The position numbers and the translations under genes are program-made. Of a DNA stretch of 64,000 nucleotides, positions 1 to 11,400 are shown piece after piece (the stretch's first letter is position 1; each line of letters opens with the position of its first letter). A model generated the notes under the pieces. It was given only the letters and a program-made list of their open reading frames with translations, had not been told where the DNA came from and made no database searches. Origin of the DNA: Chlamydoabsidia padenii (lineage: Eukaryota; Mucoromycota; Mucoromycetes; Mucorales; Cunninghamellaceae); the NCBI GenBank assembly GCA_025330725.1, contig JAIWND010000040.1, positions 62,001 through 126,000 of the forward strand. The letters are read 5' to 3'.

Positions 1-319
1 TTTATAATGGTAATACGAGTGCAGTTTTAGCTTTGTTTTATGATTTATTTGAAATAAAAATATGGGTTTGTGATTGATTTATAACATGTTGAAGTTGCGG
101 ACGGAAACGTCCTTATAAAAAAAGGCAACCAAGCGGTGGACTTCAATGCTCTCGGGTGATGCTGCTATGAAGTGTAATATATTTAAATTGAGATATATGT
201 GTTATGAAGGTATAAAGAGTCGTTGTATGTTAATTTAAATGTTTATTGTTTATTGGGTAAGAAGTAGTCTACTGTTAAAGTTGCGGACGTTTCCGTCCGC
301 GGAGCATGAATAGTACTTG
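1..319 (+). mobile_element. piggyBac-type element, 3' terminal region
   Basis: This stretch is a copy of the non-coding region that follows the transposase remnants near 8.2 kb and 16.7 kb. All three share an AT-rich block, a GC-rich palindrome related to GCGGACGGAAACGTCCGC (here near 96-112), the phrase GGCAACCAAGCGGTG, and a block with GTTTATTGTTTATTG. The right edge carries an inverted-loop version of the palindrome (283-300) followed by GTACTTG and a TTAA at 320-323. TTAA is the piggyBac target site. No coding part is visible here because the window starts inside the element. The family assignment rests on the Cys-rich C-terminus seen in the other copies. Confidence 0.6.
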
Positions 320-562
320 TTAATTAATCAAAACCTAAATCGAATGTCACTGTTGGAAATGCTCCAAAAGTGTGGTCAAGTTTACGAGAGAGAGAACAGT
401 AGTACAAAAATAAAAAAACTACTCAGATAGAGGACTGCCCTTGATATAATTCATCTGGGGCTAAGTATTTCAACAGGTTACTTCTTCCTTATTGGAATAC
501 GACAAGGTCGTTTTTTTTTTCCGCTTTTTTTCCCCTCCTCCTTCTTTTGACTTATTTTCGTC

Positions 563-3123
563 ATGCCAGAGATCAATACAACAAAAGCAACTCCGTCCAA
601 ACGTCGATCAGTACTTGGCGATCTTGGCATCAAGCCAGCACCCCGTGGCATACCATCTCCTGTCTCCACCAAACCACCTACACGAGCAACCTCTGTTAGT
701 CGACAATCAACACCTTTACCACCTGCACCCACAAGAGCACAATCCCTTAGTAGAAAACAATCTAATGGAGGAGGAATGACACCACGCACACCTCGTCCTC
801 TTTCAATCCACGGCACCAGTGCTTCCTCCTCCTCCTCCTCCTCCTCCTCCTCCTCGGTCAGTCCTACCACCAGTACTCGTTCTCGGCCTGTCTCCTTGCA
901 ACCAAAACAACAACAATTTCCAACATCCAGGCGGAGCTCAGCGATCGCTTCTTCACGATCAGGCTCACCTCGACTTGCATCCTCACCTGTTGATTCTGAG
1001 CTGAAGACATTACAAGACCAAGTGAGTACTAGAAAAGAAAAGAAAAAGAGGTGGCAACAAGGCAATTATTGACTGACCTCTCATTATTAGGTAACTCAAA
1101 AAGATGCTCTCATAGAAGAACAAGAACAACGAGTCAAGGACCTTGAACACCAGTTGGCTGCTCGGCAAAACCCACCCGAATTGAAAAAGGTAAATAAACA
1201 AGCATACAAACCATGGCCAATTTTGTCCTTAATGATTGATTATTATAGGCAACTGATCAGATCACTTGTTTAGAACAACAAATCAAAGATCTCACTCTTG
1301 TTTTACAACAGCAAAGGAGTATTGTCGAAAAGGAAAAGGTAACTAGAAAAGTCGTGATAAAATGGAATCTTTTAGCTCACCACTCTCAACAAATAAATAA
1401 AGGCGGAACAAACTGATAAAGATGCATTGATAAACGAACATCAAGACAAACTTAAAAAGCTGGAACATGACTATGAACAGAAATTAGTTGATCTAAAGGT
1501 AAAATAACCAGAATAAGAACAAGTAGAAATAAACTTATGGATTATTATTATCAATAGATGGAACTAGTCACCAAAGAAAAACAAGAACATTCAACTTGGG
1601 TACAAGAGAGACAAGACCTGATTACTGAAAATCAGCAAACACTTGAAAAGCTGGAACAAGCACACGAAAAGGAATTGGCGGATTTGAAGGTGATGAATGA
1701 TGTAGAATCTAAAAGATAAACAGATGAATTTGCTAACAGATACTTTATATTTTGGTTTATAGCTGGCATTGACGACTAAAAATGAACAATACGACAAATT
1801 GCATTTAGAACACGAAACCTTGATCCAACGGCATCAGAAATTGGAACAAAACTTTGCAACAATGGAAACGACACTGGCTTCATCCAAAGAAGCACAACAT
1901 ATCCGGGATTTGGAGCATCAATTAGGCACGGCACGACAAGCAACCGAGGCACTCGAACGACGTTTCCGCGACGAAATGCAGCAAACCCAGAATGATCATG
2001 ACGATACGGCTCAGACATGGCTTGAAAAGCACCAGCGATCACAAACGGAGTTAGACCGATTGCAGCAAATTATGGTGGAGACCGAACACATCCACGCTCA
2101 GGCATTGACGCGATTGGAGCAATACCATGTCATCAAACAACAAGGCATCGAAGCACAATTGGCCCAAATGAATGAGGATCGTGATACTCATGCTCAACAT
2201 ATGGATGCACTGGAATCTCAAATTGAAGACTTACAGACTCGCCTAGAAGAAGCTACCCTTAGACTTGAAACCGCTACTTTGAAATCATCACCCAACCTGT
2301 CACCGTCACCTTCCTCGACTGTTGTCACTCACGATCACTGTCGACGGAAACAAATCGAGTTGGAACTCACCCTGGAGGAATTGAAGCAACAACTCGTCGA
2401 TCAGAAACAACACTATATTACCCAAAAACATAAACACGAAAGCCACTCACGAACCGTACAACATGCGTATCAGGATCAGACCAATGAAAAATTAATCGAT
2501 GTGGCCAAACAACACAAGAAGGAAGTCCAGCTGCTTCATGATCAATATCAACAACTTGTCGACCTAAAGGATCAAGAATTGGAAGCATACGCTTATCGTG
2601 TAAAGTCAATAAATGTGGCCAGACAAAAAGAAATCGAATCTTGCCGTGCGGAATTCAACAATCGTATTCATTATTTGGAACATCAAATTGAAGGTTACGA
2701 GGTAAGACCCTAAACCCCTACTTTTCTTCTTTACACCCTTCCTTCCTTTTTTTTTTTGCATTATACATTGGTTGATCTGATGATTTTTTTTTTCCGATTT
2801 ATATACCAAGTATCTTTCACTCATGATTTGATCCTTCTTCTTCTTTCTCTATACCCCTCTTTATCATTATTATGTATAAATATTCCCTCCTCTGCTTTTG
2901 TGTACTTTCCCTTTTCTTCTTATTCTTTTCTGTTTAGGCTACGATACACAACAACAATGATAAACTCAAGACTCTTCAGACTCAATTGGATCAACTAGAA
3001 CAACAAACCAAACAAGATCAACATGCTATTCAGATATTAACCAGAGAAAGGGGCTCACTTCGGGATGAAAATGATCAACTGATTCGGCTGGTCAATCAAC
3101 TACAAAGTGAATTACATCACTGA
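563..3123 (+). CDS. Ser/Pro-rich coiled-coil protein
   Basis: Seven exons joined by phase-0 introns: 563-1021, 1091-1189, 1249-1338, 1403-1498, 1558-1689, 1763-2701 and 2938-3123, giving 666 residues. Every junction has GT-AG ends and keeps the frame. Residues 1 to about 150 are basic and Ser/Pro/Thr-rich with a serine run encoded by a TCC repeat, as in cytoskeleton- or polarity-linked scaffold proteins. The rest is almost continuous Glu/Gln/Lys/Leu heptad sequence, so a long coiled coil is expected. No enzyme motif or membrane segment is visible. Exons 4 and 5 end in similar phrases (LEHDYEQKLVDLK and LEQAHEKELADLK), which suggests exon duplication. An AATAAA follows about 90 bases after the stop. 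The family is not recognised; tropomyosin-like or motor-adaptor roles would be guesses. Confidence 0.82.
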
Positions 3124-3744
3124 ACCTTTACTTTATTTTTACATTCTTATTGATTCCTCTCCCATTCTCATACATATCTAGTGTAGTCACCTCGTCTTCT
3201 TGTTTTCCTCGCAATAAAAACGTACATTTTTATTATAATATTGCGTATTACTCTAAAAAAAGAACATTATTTTATCGACCAATACTTTTGCCATGCGCTG
3301 GTTGGTTTTTCTTCTTTTTTGGGTGGGTGATCATTTAATGCAATATGTTATACAGCGTTACACAGCCCGAGTCTTTTCGTTGGCCTGGGGCGATCTTTAC
3401 TGCCCTGGTCTACAAGCGAAAAAAATAGTCTTGTTCATTATAATATTATAGAATAAAAATCAGAAAGCAATGATAGTAAATGCCAAGCATGTTCAGTTGC
3501 CTATCCTTGTAATTGATGCATTTGGTAGAAGGTCTCTGTTTTTAGATATATATTTACCATATTTGGATGCCAGATCTTGACTCACTGGCTAATTGGTGTC
3601 TTCTGTTTATTTGGTCTTGGCATTATAAGGAATGCTTATTGGATAATAGGCTCAAGCAAAAAGGATTATCATGAATGGGAGGGTACACACGTCCAGAGAA
3701 CTTTTTTGCCTATTTGCCTATGCACATAGATATTTTTTCAACAC
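3124..3744. other. Intergenic, no gene seen
   Basis: This spacer holds the 3' flank of the coiled-coil gene, with an AATAAA near 3213, and the upstream region of the His-rich secreted protein. A short GC-richer patch near 3360-3415 does not match any RNA gene I recognise. Short reading frames here have no supporting features. Confidence 0.5.
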
Positions 3745-3754
3745 CTATATAAAG
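3745..3754 (+). promoter_or_regulatory. TATA box of the His-rich secreted protein
   Basis: CTATATAAAG lies 64 to 73 bases upstream of the ATG at 3818 and is followed by a G-run. The distance fits a TATA-driven, strongly expressed fungal gene with a short leader. It also argues that translation starts at 3818 rather than at the upstream in-frame ATG at 3671, which would lie upstream of the TATA box. Confidence 0.55.
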
Positions 3755-3817
3755 AGGGGGGGGGAGACTTCGTGTTGTTACTACTTACTTACCAACAATA
3801 CACACTTCTTTACCACA

Positions 3818-4309
3818 ATGAAATTTACTGCTTTGATTGCTGCCTCGATTCTGACTTTTGCTGCGCTTGGTCACTGTGATGTCAATGGTGGTGTGGGGAC
3901 AGAATTGGCCGCTGAACATAATGGATTGAACGTTACGCCTGTTCATCATGGTCATAACAACGCTACTCATCACGGTGGAGATCACAAGAAGAAGCATGGC
4001 GACCACAAGAAGAAGAAGCATGGTGACAAGAAGAAGCATCATGATGACAAGAAGAACCATGATGACAAGAAGAAGAATCACGGTGACAAGAAGAAGAATC
4101 ATGATGACAAGAAGAATGATAATGAACACTCCAAGCGTGAACTCGAAGAAGCTATCGCCAAAAAGCATCATGATGGCAAACCCGCTAAAGGGCACAAGAA
4201 GCACCACGGTGGAAAACCTGCTGATGAATCCAAAAAACATCATGGTGGCAAACCCGCTAAAGGGCACAAGAAGCACCACGGTGGCAACCCCACTAAAGGA
4301 TCCCAATAG
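3818..4309 (+). CDS. Secreted His/Lys/Asp-rich repeat protein
   Basis: A single exon of 163 residues. The start is the ATG at 3818 because the protein then opens with a clear secretion signal (MKFTALIAASILTFAALG), and a TATA box lies just upstream. The mature part is extremely hydrophilic: repeats built on HGDHKKK, DDKKNHDD and later KKHHGGKPAKGH (about three copies near the C-terminus). The His, Asp and Lys clusters could bind metal ions or polyanions. A dibasic SKR|EL site near residue 108 and repeated KK pairs between units resemble the layout of Kex2-processed repeat proteins. The family is not recognised; a wall-associated or metal-binding role is inference. An AATAAA lies about 85 bases past the stop. 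Confidence 0.8.
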   Translation: MKFTALIAASILTFAALGHCDVNGGVGTELAAEHNGLNVTPVHHGHNNATHHGGDHKKKHGDHKKKKHGDKKKHHDDKKNHDDKKKNHGDKKKNHDDKKNDNEHSKRELEEAIAKKHHDGKPAKGHKKHHGGKPADESKKHHGGKPAKGHKKHHGGNPTKGSQ

Positions 4310-4456
4310 AATAGTATCAAAGTATTAGTTGACATATCCTTTTCTATGTAGTCCTTCTCATTTTTACTGTTGTTTACTATGTGATCGATAACTAAAATAA
4401 AAAGTGACGCATGTATCATAATTGACAAGTTCTTCTTTATTAGCAGGTACTATTCT

Positions 4457-4478
4457 TGGCGGACGGAAACGTCCGCTG
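4457..4478. repeat. Solo copy of the piggyBac-associated palindrome
   Basis: A perfect copy of GCGGACGGAAACGTCCGC at 4459-4476, with 7-bp arms around GAAA, stands alone about 330 bp upstream of the MITE that carries the same motif at both ends. It is probably a remnant of another member of that repeat family. Confidence 0.5.
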
Positions 4479-4790
4479 CTTTGACATCCATTAACCAGCT
4501 AATAAAAATGCTGTATTTAGTTTTGAAACATGCCCCTAGAATAATTTTGACTTGAAGATCATTACTATGTGTTTTTTATCTTTGGTTGTCTTCCTCTTTT
4601 TTACCAACTGCAGCATTTATGTTTTTTCCGACTACCTTTTTGTCCTATAATCACATCTGTACCAACCCTAACATTTTCTATTATATATTTAGGTCAAAAT
4701 AAAATTTTTATAAATGTAATAGGTTTAATATAAGAATAATGTATGTTTGGAGAAAAAGAATGTCCTTACGGCTGAATGATGCCATGTTAA

Positions 4791-4995
4791 GTTGCGGACG
4801 GAAACGTCCGTTACCATAAAAGGAAGTATAGGGACAGTTTTCAATTCACTCCGCCATACTGTTTACTGTTCAAAAACTGCTCAAATTCATCATTGATGAT
4901 GTATTTGAGGTTTTATTGGAGTTGTAAAATGAAAATCCAATAATCTATTGACGAAGTTGCGGGCGTTTCCGTCCGCGGAGCATGAATAATACTTG
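4791..4995. mobile_element. 205-bp piggyBac-derived MITE
   Basis: The element is bounded by TTAA on the left (4787-4790) and TTAA on the right (4996-4999), the duplication expected of piggyBac transposition. It starts with GTTGCGGACGGAAACGTCCG and ends with a palindrome copy (4959-4976) followed by GAGCATGAATAATACTTG, the same right end as the copy at 1-319. It has no coding capacity, so it would depend on a transposase elsewhere. The terminal bases are not simple inverted repeats; the inverted symmetry is in the palindromes just inside the ends. Confidence 0.65.
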
Positions 4996-4999
4996 TTAA

Positions 5000-5147
5000 T
5001 TAATTAAATGTACCCAAATAATTTCTTTGCTATATAAAAATAGTTCAGAGATATCTTAAAGGGCTGCATTGTGATTCACTTTATTTTGATGGTCACCTTG
5101 GCGATTGATAATTGTATAATCAGAAGTCTTGAATAATAGAGTGTAGA

Positions 5148-5190
<43 letters not shown>

Positions 5191-5858
5191 TGTCCAAGTG
5201 AATGATTCGGGGTGATTTGCCGGAATTGTACCCCGAATTAGATTTTTGCTTGCATTGACCCTACAATTTTCCATTATATCAATTGAGGGATTGATCGTTA
5301 TTATCACAGGTGAGCAGCTTATATTGGGCTAGTGGTATCCCAGCAATCCAGTGAATCACTTATCACGGAAATGGCGCCAATGGTATGAGTCGAAGGAGGA
5401 ACAAAATCACAGATATGAGTCAGCTTCAAGGAGAAATGGATATAGTCTACCGACGTGTCCCAATGAAAATGAAGTGATCTTCTCTACTCACTTGAATAAA
5501 GACGAAAGGATCTATACAAGTCGGATCCAAGTTTTTGATTATTAATTAAATATCATATACTTTATAGACATCAAGAGAAATTGATATAAGCAATTGATTA
5601 CAGAAATAAGAAGGACTCATCTATTTCTTTAATACATAAAGAAGTAGAGCTGGTCAGCGGAGTTTTGTTAAGGAAATTCTATAAATGTAGGATATCATTT
5701 TTAGTTTGTTGTTTACCTAATATATAGATACTTCTGCCTTTGTCCATTATGACTTCAAGTAAGTTGTCGATTGTTTATTCATCTTCCGTCGGACTATTAT
5801 AATCTTTACTCATTGTCCAACTTCTCTCTATCTCCTTTTCTATATCACCTGTTTTATA
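5000..5858. other. Intergenic with a 39-T tract
   Basis: This spacer lies between the MITE and the PFK-2/FBPase-2 gene. It contains an uninterrupted run of 39 T at 5150-5188. A 64-codon frame at 5351-5545 has no ATG at its start and no recognisable motif, so it is not called as a gene. The last 100 bases are the presumed leader of the next gene. Confidence 0.5.
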
Positions 5859-7797
5859 ATGGCGGTTTTTGATGGCGGCTCTCTTGGTAACCTTTTTCGA
5901 TGGAAAACAGATATCAAGTTGGCCTGTGTGGTAAGAACTAGTGAAGAAATTAAGACAATATTTTACTATACCTGACAGTACATGTACTAACATTACTTGT
6001 TTTCACGTTTGCCATAGTTGGTGGGACTACCAGCTCGGGGAAAAACATTTATCTCATATAAAGGTACGCGTAGAAGAAAAACAGTTTTTAACCATGAAAT
6101 ATGGATGGGTTGGAAAGGAGGAGGAGAGGAATTGATGGATTATATACTTCCTTCCTTTATTTTTTATTTTTATTTTTTTATTTCTTATTTTTAGTGTCAA
6201 GATATCTTAAATGGCTGGGGATTAAAACCAAAATCTTTGATGTGGACGAATACCAACGACGGCTAGGCGACGGCGACGGCGACGATAATGACAAGATGAT
6301 TACTGCTGATACGCAATCACTCAATGATATGATGGCCTGGTTACAAACGGACTATAGCAATAAGACAACAATCAATGGACAAGTAGCGATATATGATGGC
6401 ATGAATATCACTAAGAAGAAGCGTAAATGGATAAGAGATACTTTAATAGGGGTGGAGGTGCTTTTTATAGAATCATTTTGCGATGATGAACAACAAATTC
6501 GTGAAAACATTCGGGACGTCAAATTAACTACCACGGACGACAATGACAAGGCCATTGATGACTATTTAAATCAAATCAATACAAAGTACAAGAATTTTTA
6601 TGAAACCATCACTGAACAAGATTATACCTATATTAAACTCATCAATGCTGGCCAACAGTATGTCATTAATCAGGTCCATGGTTATTTGGAAAGTCGTATT
6701 GTTTATTATCTTTTAAATCTTAATACTAAAAAGAAACGAATTTGGTTTAGTCGGGTAAAAAGTATTTCTTCAGTCTCTCTATCTTTTGAAACTAATCAAC
6801 TTCTTTTTTTATTATTTTTATTTTTGTAGCATGGTGAATCTCAATTCAATGTACAAGATAGGATTGGTGGTGATGCAGATTTATCTCCAAGAGGTGAATC
6901 TTATGCTAAACACTTGCCATGTCTGGTATCGAAACATATTGGTGATGATTCTCCCTTGACTGTCTGGACATCGACCATGAAACGCACTATTCAAACCGCT
7001 CGGTATCTTAATTATCCCAAGAAGGAATGGAAGGCACTTGAAGAATTGGATACTGGTGTATGTGATGGAATGACCTATGATGAAATTGCTGTAAGTAACA
7101 AAAGGAGAAGGAACTGCCTGACTTGACTCTACTATGAAATAGGAAAAGTATCCCGAAGACTTTTTACAGCGTGATCAAGATAAATTCAATTATAGATATC
7201 GTGGTGGTGAAGTAAGGTTCAAGGTGTATTAACCTTTTTGTGGTTAACTAGCATGTTTTACTGTATTATTAGAGTTATCGAGATCTGGTATTACGATTGG
7301 AGCCTGTGATCATGGAATTGGAGCAACATGATCGTGTTTTAATTGTAGCCCATCAAGGTAACAGAAACAAAAGATGATGAATATGAATCACTCACATTTT
7401 CTCTCTCTCTGTAATATCTACACATTTAGCTACTATTCGATGTCTCTATGCATACTTTATGAATTTGGATCATGATCAACTACCTTATGCAAGAGTCCCT
7501 TTGCATACTTTAATTGAATTAATACCAACTGCCTATAATTGTGAAGAAAAGTGTTACAAAGGTAAAAAGAAAAAAACACCTCTATCTCCATTATCATAAA
7601 TAAGCCAACCGTTTCTCTTTGTTTTTTTTTTTGTAGTGGACATTGAAGCCGTGGATACTTATAGACCCAAGGCTACAGGCGTTGAAAGTGTGGTTCAGAA
7701 CAAGTCATCTCAAAAGGGCGCTGCTGGTGAAGTGATTGATTCATCTGAACCCATCTTACCTCTTAATCCTCATCCCTCAATCTCCTATTTAAAATAA
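5859..7797 (+). CDS. 6-phosphofructo-2-kinase / fructose-2,6-bisphosphatase
   Basis: Eight exons (5859-5930, 6018-6063, 6195-6754, 6830-7090, 7143-7211, 7273-7357, 7430-7561, 7637-7797) give 461 residues with all junctions in frame. This cytosolic bifunctional enzyme makes and degrades fructose 2,6-bisphosphate, the regulator of glycolysis and gluconeogenesis. The N-terminal kinase has a P-loop (GLPARGKTFIS), an FDVDEYQRR segment matching the family's FNxGxYRR, and YDGMN for the family's FDATN. The C-terminal bisphosphatase has the phosphohistidine motif SRHGES across the exon 3/4 junction, then RIGGD, TSTMKRTIQTA, EELDTGVCDGMTYDEIA and the second catalytic His in VAHQATIRC. Both active sites therefore look intact. 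The N-terminal extension is short, without the long regulatory leader of some yeast isozymes. The stop lies inside an AAAATAAA context that may double as the poly(A) signal. Confidence 0.93.
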
Positions 7798-7834
7798 AAA
7801 CCTTGTTTATATATATACTATCCTCTTGTTGTCA

Positions 7835-8388
7835 CATTGATGCCTCACCTTCTTCTTGGGAATCACCAAAGCAAATGCATTCTCGGCGTTTAAGTACCTC
7901 CATGTGGGTACGGCAAATTCCAGTGGAGGGCTGGTCAAACTTTTTAAGATATACATCAAGGAACTCAATCAAGGCTCTGACGTGGAACCACCTCGTACGA
8001 CAAGTCACTTTAATAGACCAAACGGACATGTTTTGATTATAATGGGGGGGGGAGGAAATGGGACAGGTAATTACAATAAAAGACAATGCAAGGAATGCGA
8101 GCGGAAAACTCAGACAAGGTGCTCGTGTAACAATTTGGCTTTCTGTAAAATATGTTTTGGGTTCCATGTAGCTACAGCAACAGGATTAGTTTAAGACAGT
8201 AATATTCAATATAGCTTTAATTTAATTTGTTTTGTGATTTATTTAAAATAAAAACATGATTTTGTGATTGATTTGACGGAAACGTCTTTCAAAAAAAGCA
8301 GCCAAGTGGTGAACTTTAAAGCACTCGGGTGATGCTGCTATAAAGTGGAATTTATTTAAAGAGACATTGTATGTTTATTGTTTATTGA
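7835..8388 (+). pseudogene. piggyBac transposase, 3' fragment and terminal region
   Basis: Only the last part of a transposase remains, immediately downstream of the PFK-2 gene. It reads LGITKANAFSAFKYLHV, resembling the C-terminal NAY motif region of the DDE_Tnp_1_7 family, then a Cys-rich tail (KRQCKECERKTQTRCSC, CKICFGFH) typical of piggyBac transposases, ending at 8194. A G-run near 8043-8050 interrupts the similarity. From 8195 the non-coding 3' region matches those at 1-319 and 16723-17028, including a damaged palindrome near 8274-8290. Similarity stops abruptly at about 8389 (after TTTATTGAGTA), where DNA of Fanzor-like locus A begins. The upstream catalytic domain is absent, so the copy is dead. 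Confidence 0.72.
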
Positions 8389-8430
8389 GTACGGTAAAGC
8401 TGATCACTACGCGCAAGGGTAACGCGGAAA

Positions 8431-11400
8431 TCAGGGTTTGTAAGACAGTAATAAAAAATGGAAGGTCAGAAAAAAGAACTCATTTATGCGTATGGTTGAC
8501 TTACAACCTTTAACATCACGTATGTTCGCTATACGGAATGGTGAACGAGAAAGCATTGCTGGCCTTGTGTTGTTATTGATGACGGCGAGCCTAAAGAGAG
8601 CATGGATATTGCGGGAAGCATTCGCGTCCCTTTGCCATACAGTATGACAGCTATTGTAAACTAATACTGTATACAAAGGAAAACAGTACTCACCAGCAAG
8701 AGGTATGTTCGTCATATTTTTGCGGCCACAACAAGTGAGATTTGCGAAGTATTGTTTTCGTTTATGTCCATCATGATCAGCCTTCCTTGACCTTCCGCCC
8801 GCTTCAACAAAGTCCGACATTTCGAGGCCAATCCTGTGATAGGTTTCCCACGGTAGATGATTTGATCAAATTGGGCTTCACCAAAAACAAGATGGGGATC
8901 CTTCGACGGTGCTGGTTTCTTGAACTCCCCTATTGTCCCAAAAAGAAAGAAAGAAAGAAAGAAAAAAGTAAGCATTCATACTTTAGCAAAAACCTTCTTC
9001 GATAAAGTAACTTCCTCGAGATTCTTTCTTCGTGGCACAGGTGGCGGAGGTGGTCTTTGTTGAGCCGAAGGCCATATTCTTCGCCGTGGTACCTGCCTTT
9101 GTCTTCTGTTTTGTCTTCTTTCTGGATGGTGCCGAAGCCTGCTCCTAAAGTCCATATTTTCGTGATACTTCATGCCACCATTCACGAGAATGTTTATCAT
9201 TTCAGCATCCATCATTATCGACTATGTAATACATAAAACGCAAGCCCTGGCGGTCCCTGGAATCGTAGAAAGCGGTAGATCAGCCAATGCGTGCAGTCTG
9301 GTCACGATATGATCGGGGATACCATCCATATTGACTGTTCGATTAGTAGCAATATCAGCTTCCAATTCCGTATAGTATCATTCTTTGCGCTATTGATCTT
9401 GTACATTGTTACCTGAAACTCCGCTTTTGTGTAGTATTCAGCAGATGATAACTGCCAAATTTCGTGGCTAGCTAGCACCGGAGGTGGACTAACAGAAAGA
9501 CTTTGAGCATGACCAACAAGAGGATCAATAAAAGGATCTTCAACAGGACTAATAGAAGCAGGCTCGGCGACAGGATCAATATTAGGATCTTGAGCAGGAT
9601 CTTGAGCAGGAATATCGGGGCCATATACAGCAAATTCGCTTCCGTTACTGGCTACGTAGACACTGGTGACACCAGGATCCACTCCCCATGTTTTCAGAAA
9701 CTTGAGCTCCCATTCTTCAAGATCATTAGCCTCCAAACTTGGTAACGAGACATGGCTATCTGGCACAATTTCTTTGGTGAATGATACCGATATTGAGAAG
9801 CCATCTGTATGGATATATCCCTTGAATCCCATTCTATTGTTCACAGGGCTATAATGGAAAAAAAAGTAAGTAAAACAGGGGTGACGCAGAGTTGGTTGAA
9901 TCATCAGGTTTACAAATCATATACTCACCTTCTTGTGCCTTTGATTTTGGTCAAGTTCAAAATCGTATCCAATTCTTGATGAGGGGCACCACGCTCCGAA
10001 ACTTCTGTCGCAAGCATAATCGTTCTCATGGCTGACTTGTCAATCTTGATGTGCTTCTTCACAAAAGACAGATAAAGGACCAGGTTGAAAAGGCGCTGTC
10101 TAGTGATGATGTGATCCAACTCCGGCCTGAAGGTACCATCAAGAAGTTATTCCTGCTCATCAGGATTCTCCAAGTATCGCCTTGATTGACATATTTGTTT
10201 CTGGGCTTCACGGGCGATATCCACTATTCTTTACCAAGCTTTGATGTTCAAATGACGAGATTGATCATGGAGGCCAGGATCCCTTTCACCCATGATCATT
10301 GTACGCAGTATATGAAAGAATCGACTTGCATGCCGTCTACCTTGAGGACATTGTGGAACCGTCTGGATCTGTCTTCTGCACCAAAACAACGGAGGAGTGT
10401 CCTACACTAAATTTGCCGCACGAATTTTAGCCTGATTGTATCTTTCAAAGTAAAAGACAATGTTGTAGGCATACTTGATGAAAACATGGACATTTGCAGT
10501 GATATAGTCGTTGGTGAGAGGAAGCAGCATATCGATATTGGCTCGAGTCATTGCAGTTGGTGACATCAAATTCATCATATTTTAAAAAAGCCCTGAGTTC
10601 CCAACATCGTTGTTTCCATAGTAAAGCCTGGTAACATTGTCTCGGTCGCCCATCCTTGCTATATACTCGTCTAGGGGTTATTGTATATTGTCAAACACTC
10701 TTTGCAACCTGTTGGTCCAGTCTTCGGCCTGATCACGGCTAGCGACTAATCTTGCATCACTATTGTCAATAACAGGTTGCCGATGTGGAAGTTGATTCAT
10801 AGCGTCAATGTGACTTTGCATTCGTCGTTGTCCGGCCTCCATAGCAGCAATTTCAGCATCAATCTGTGCTTCTTCCCAGTGCGCATTAATGATAACGGAG
10901 ACAAACTCATGATTATTAGATGTTGTTCGTATTAGTGCTACACATTGAGCCTGTAGAGGCGGAAGTTCCAACATGGCATTAACCAGCGCAAAACGAGACA
11001 TGCAAAAGTTTATGGTAGGGGACAAAGGGAGGTCTTCTTGGAGTAAGGTAAATACAGATTTTAAGCAAGTTGCCAAACCAAGGCGTCCAGTAGACACGAT
11101 AGCGTTGGTTAATTCCATGTATTGAGTATTTAAGGCGGATCGATAAGGATGGACATAAGCTTTCCACAGGGACATAGAGTTAATCGTCAACAGATCGTTC
11201 GAGACTTCATCTTAAATGCGTTGGATATAAACACCACCAGTGTCAATTTTTCAGAACTCGGATAATTGAGTAGGCAAGTTTACCAAGTTACCCTTGAGAC
11301 GATCAACAATATAGAATCCTAATAAATCCGCATCACGATTGGAGCAGGGGGGGGTTATTTTTTTCAACCCCCCCCCCCGATGTAGATATATACTTTGACA

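Noticed and set aside
3671..3817. In-frame upstream extension of the His-rich protein (ATG at 3671)
   Set aside because: It would put the TATA box inside the coding region and bury the clear signal peptide that starts at 3818.
3785..4306. Hydrophobic minus-strand frame opposite the His-rich gene
   Set aside because: It is the mirror image of the Lys/His codon repeats (Leu/Val-rich), a shadow without independent features.
5351..5545. 64-codon frame upstream of the PFK-2 gene
   Set aside because: It does not start with ATG, has no motif, and no splice path joins it to the PFK-2 exons; the P-loop exon is already joined to a good ATG at 5859.
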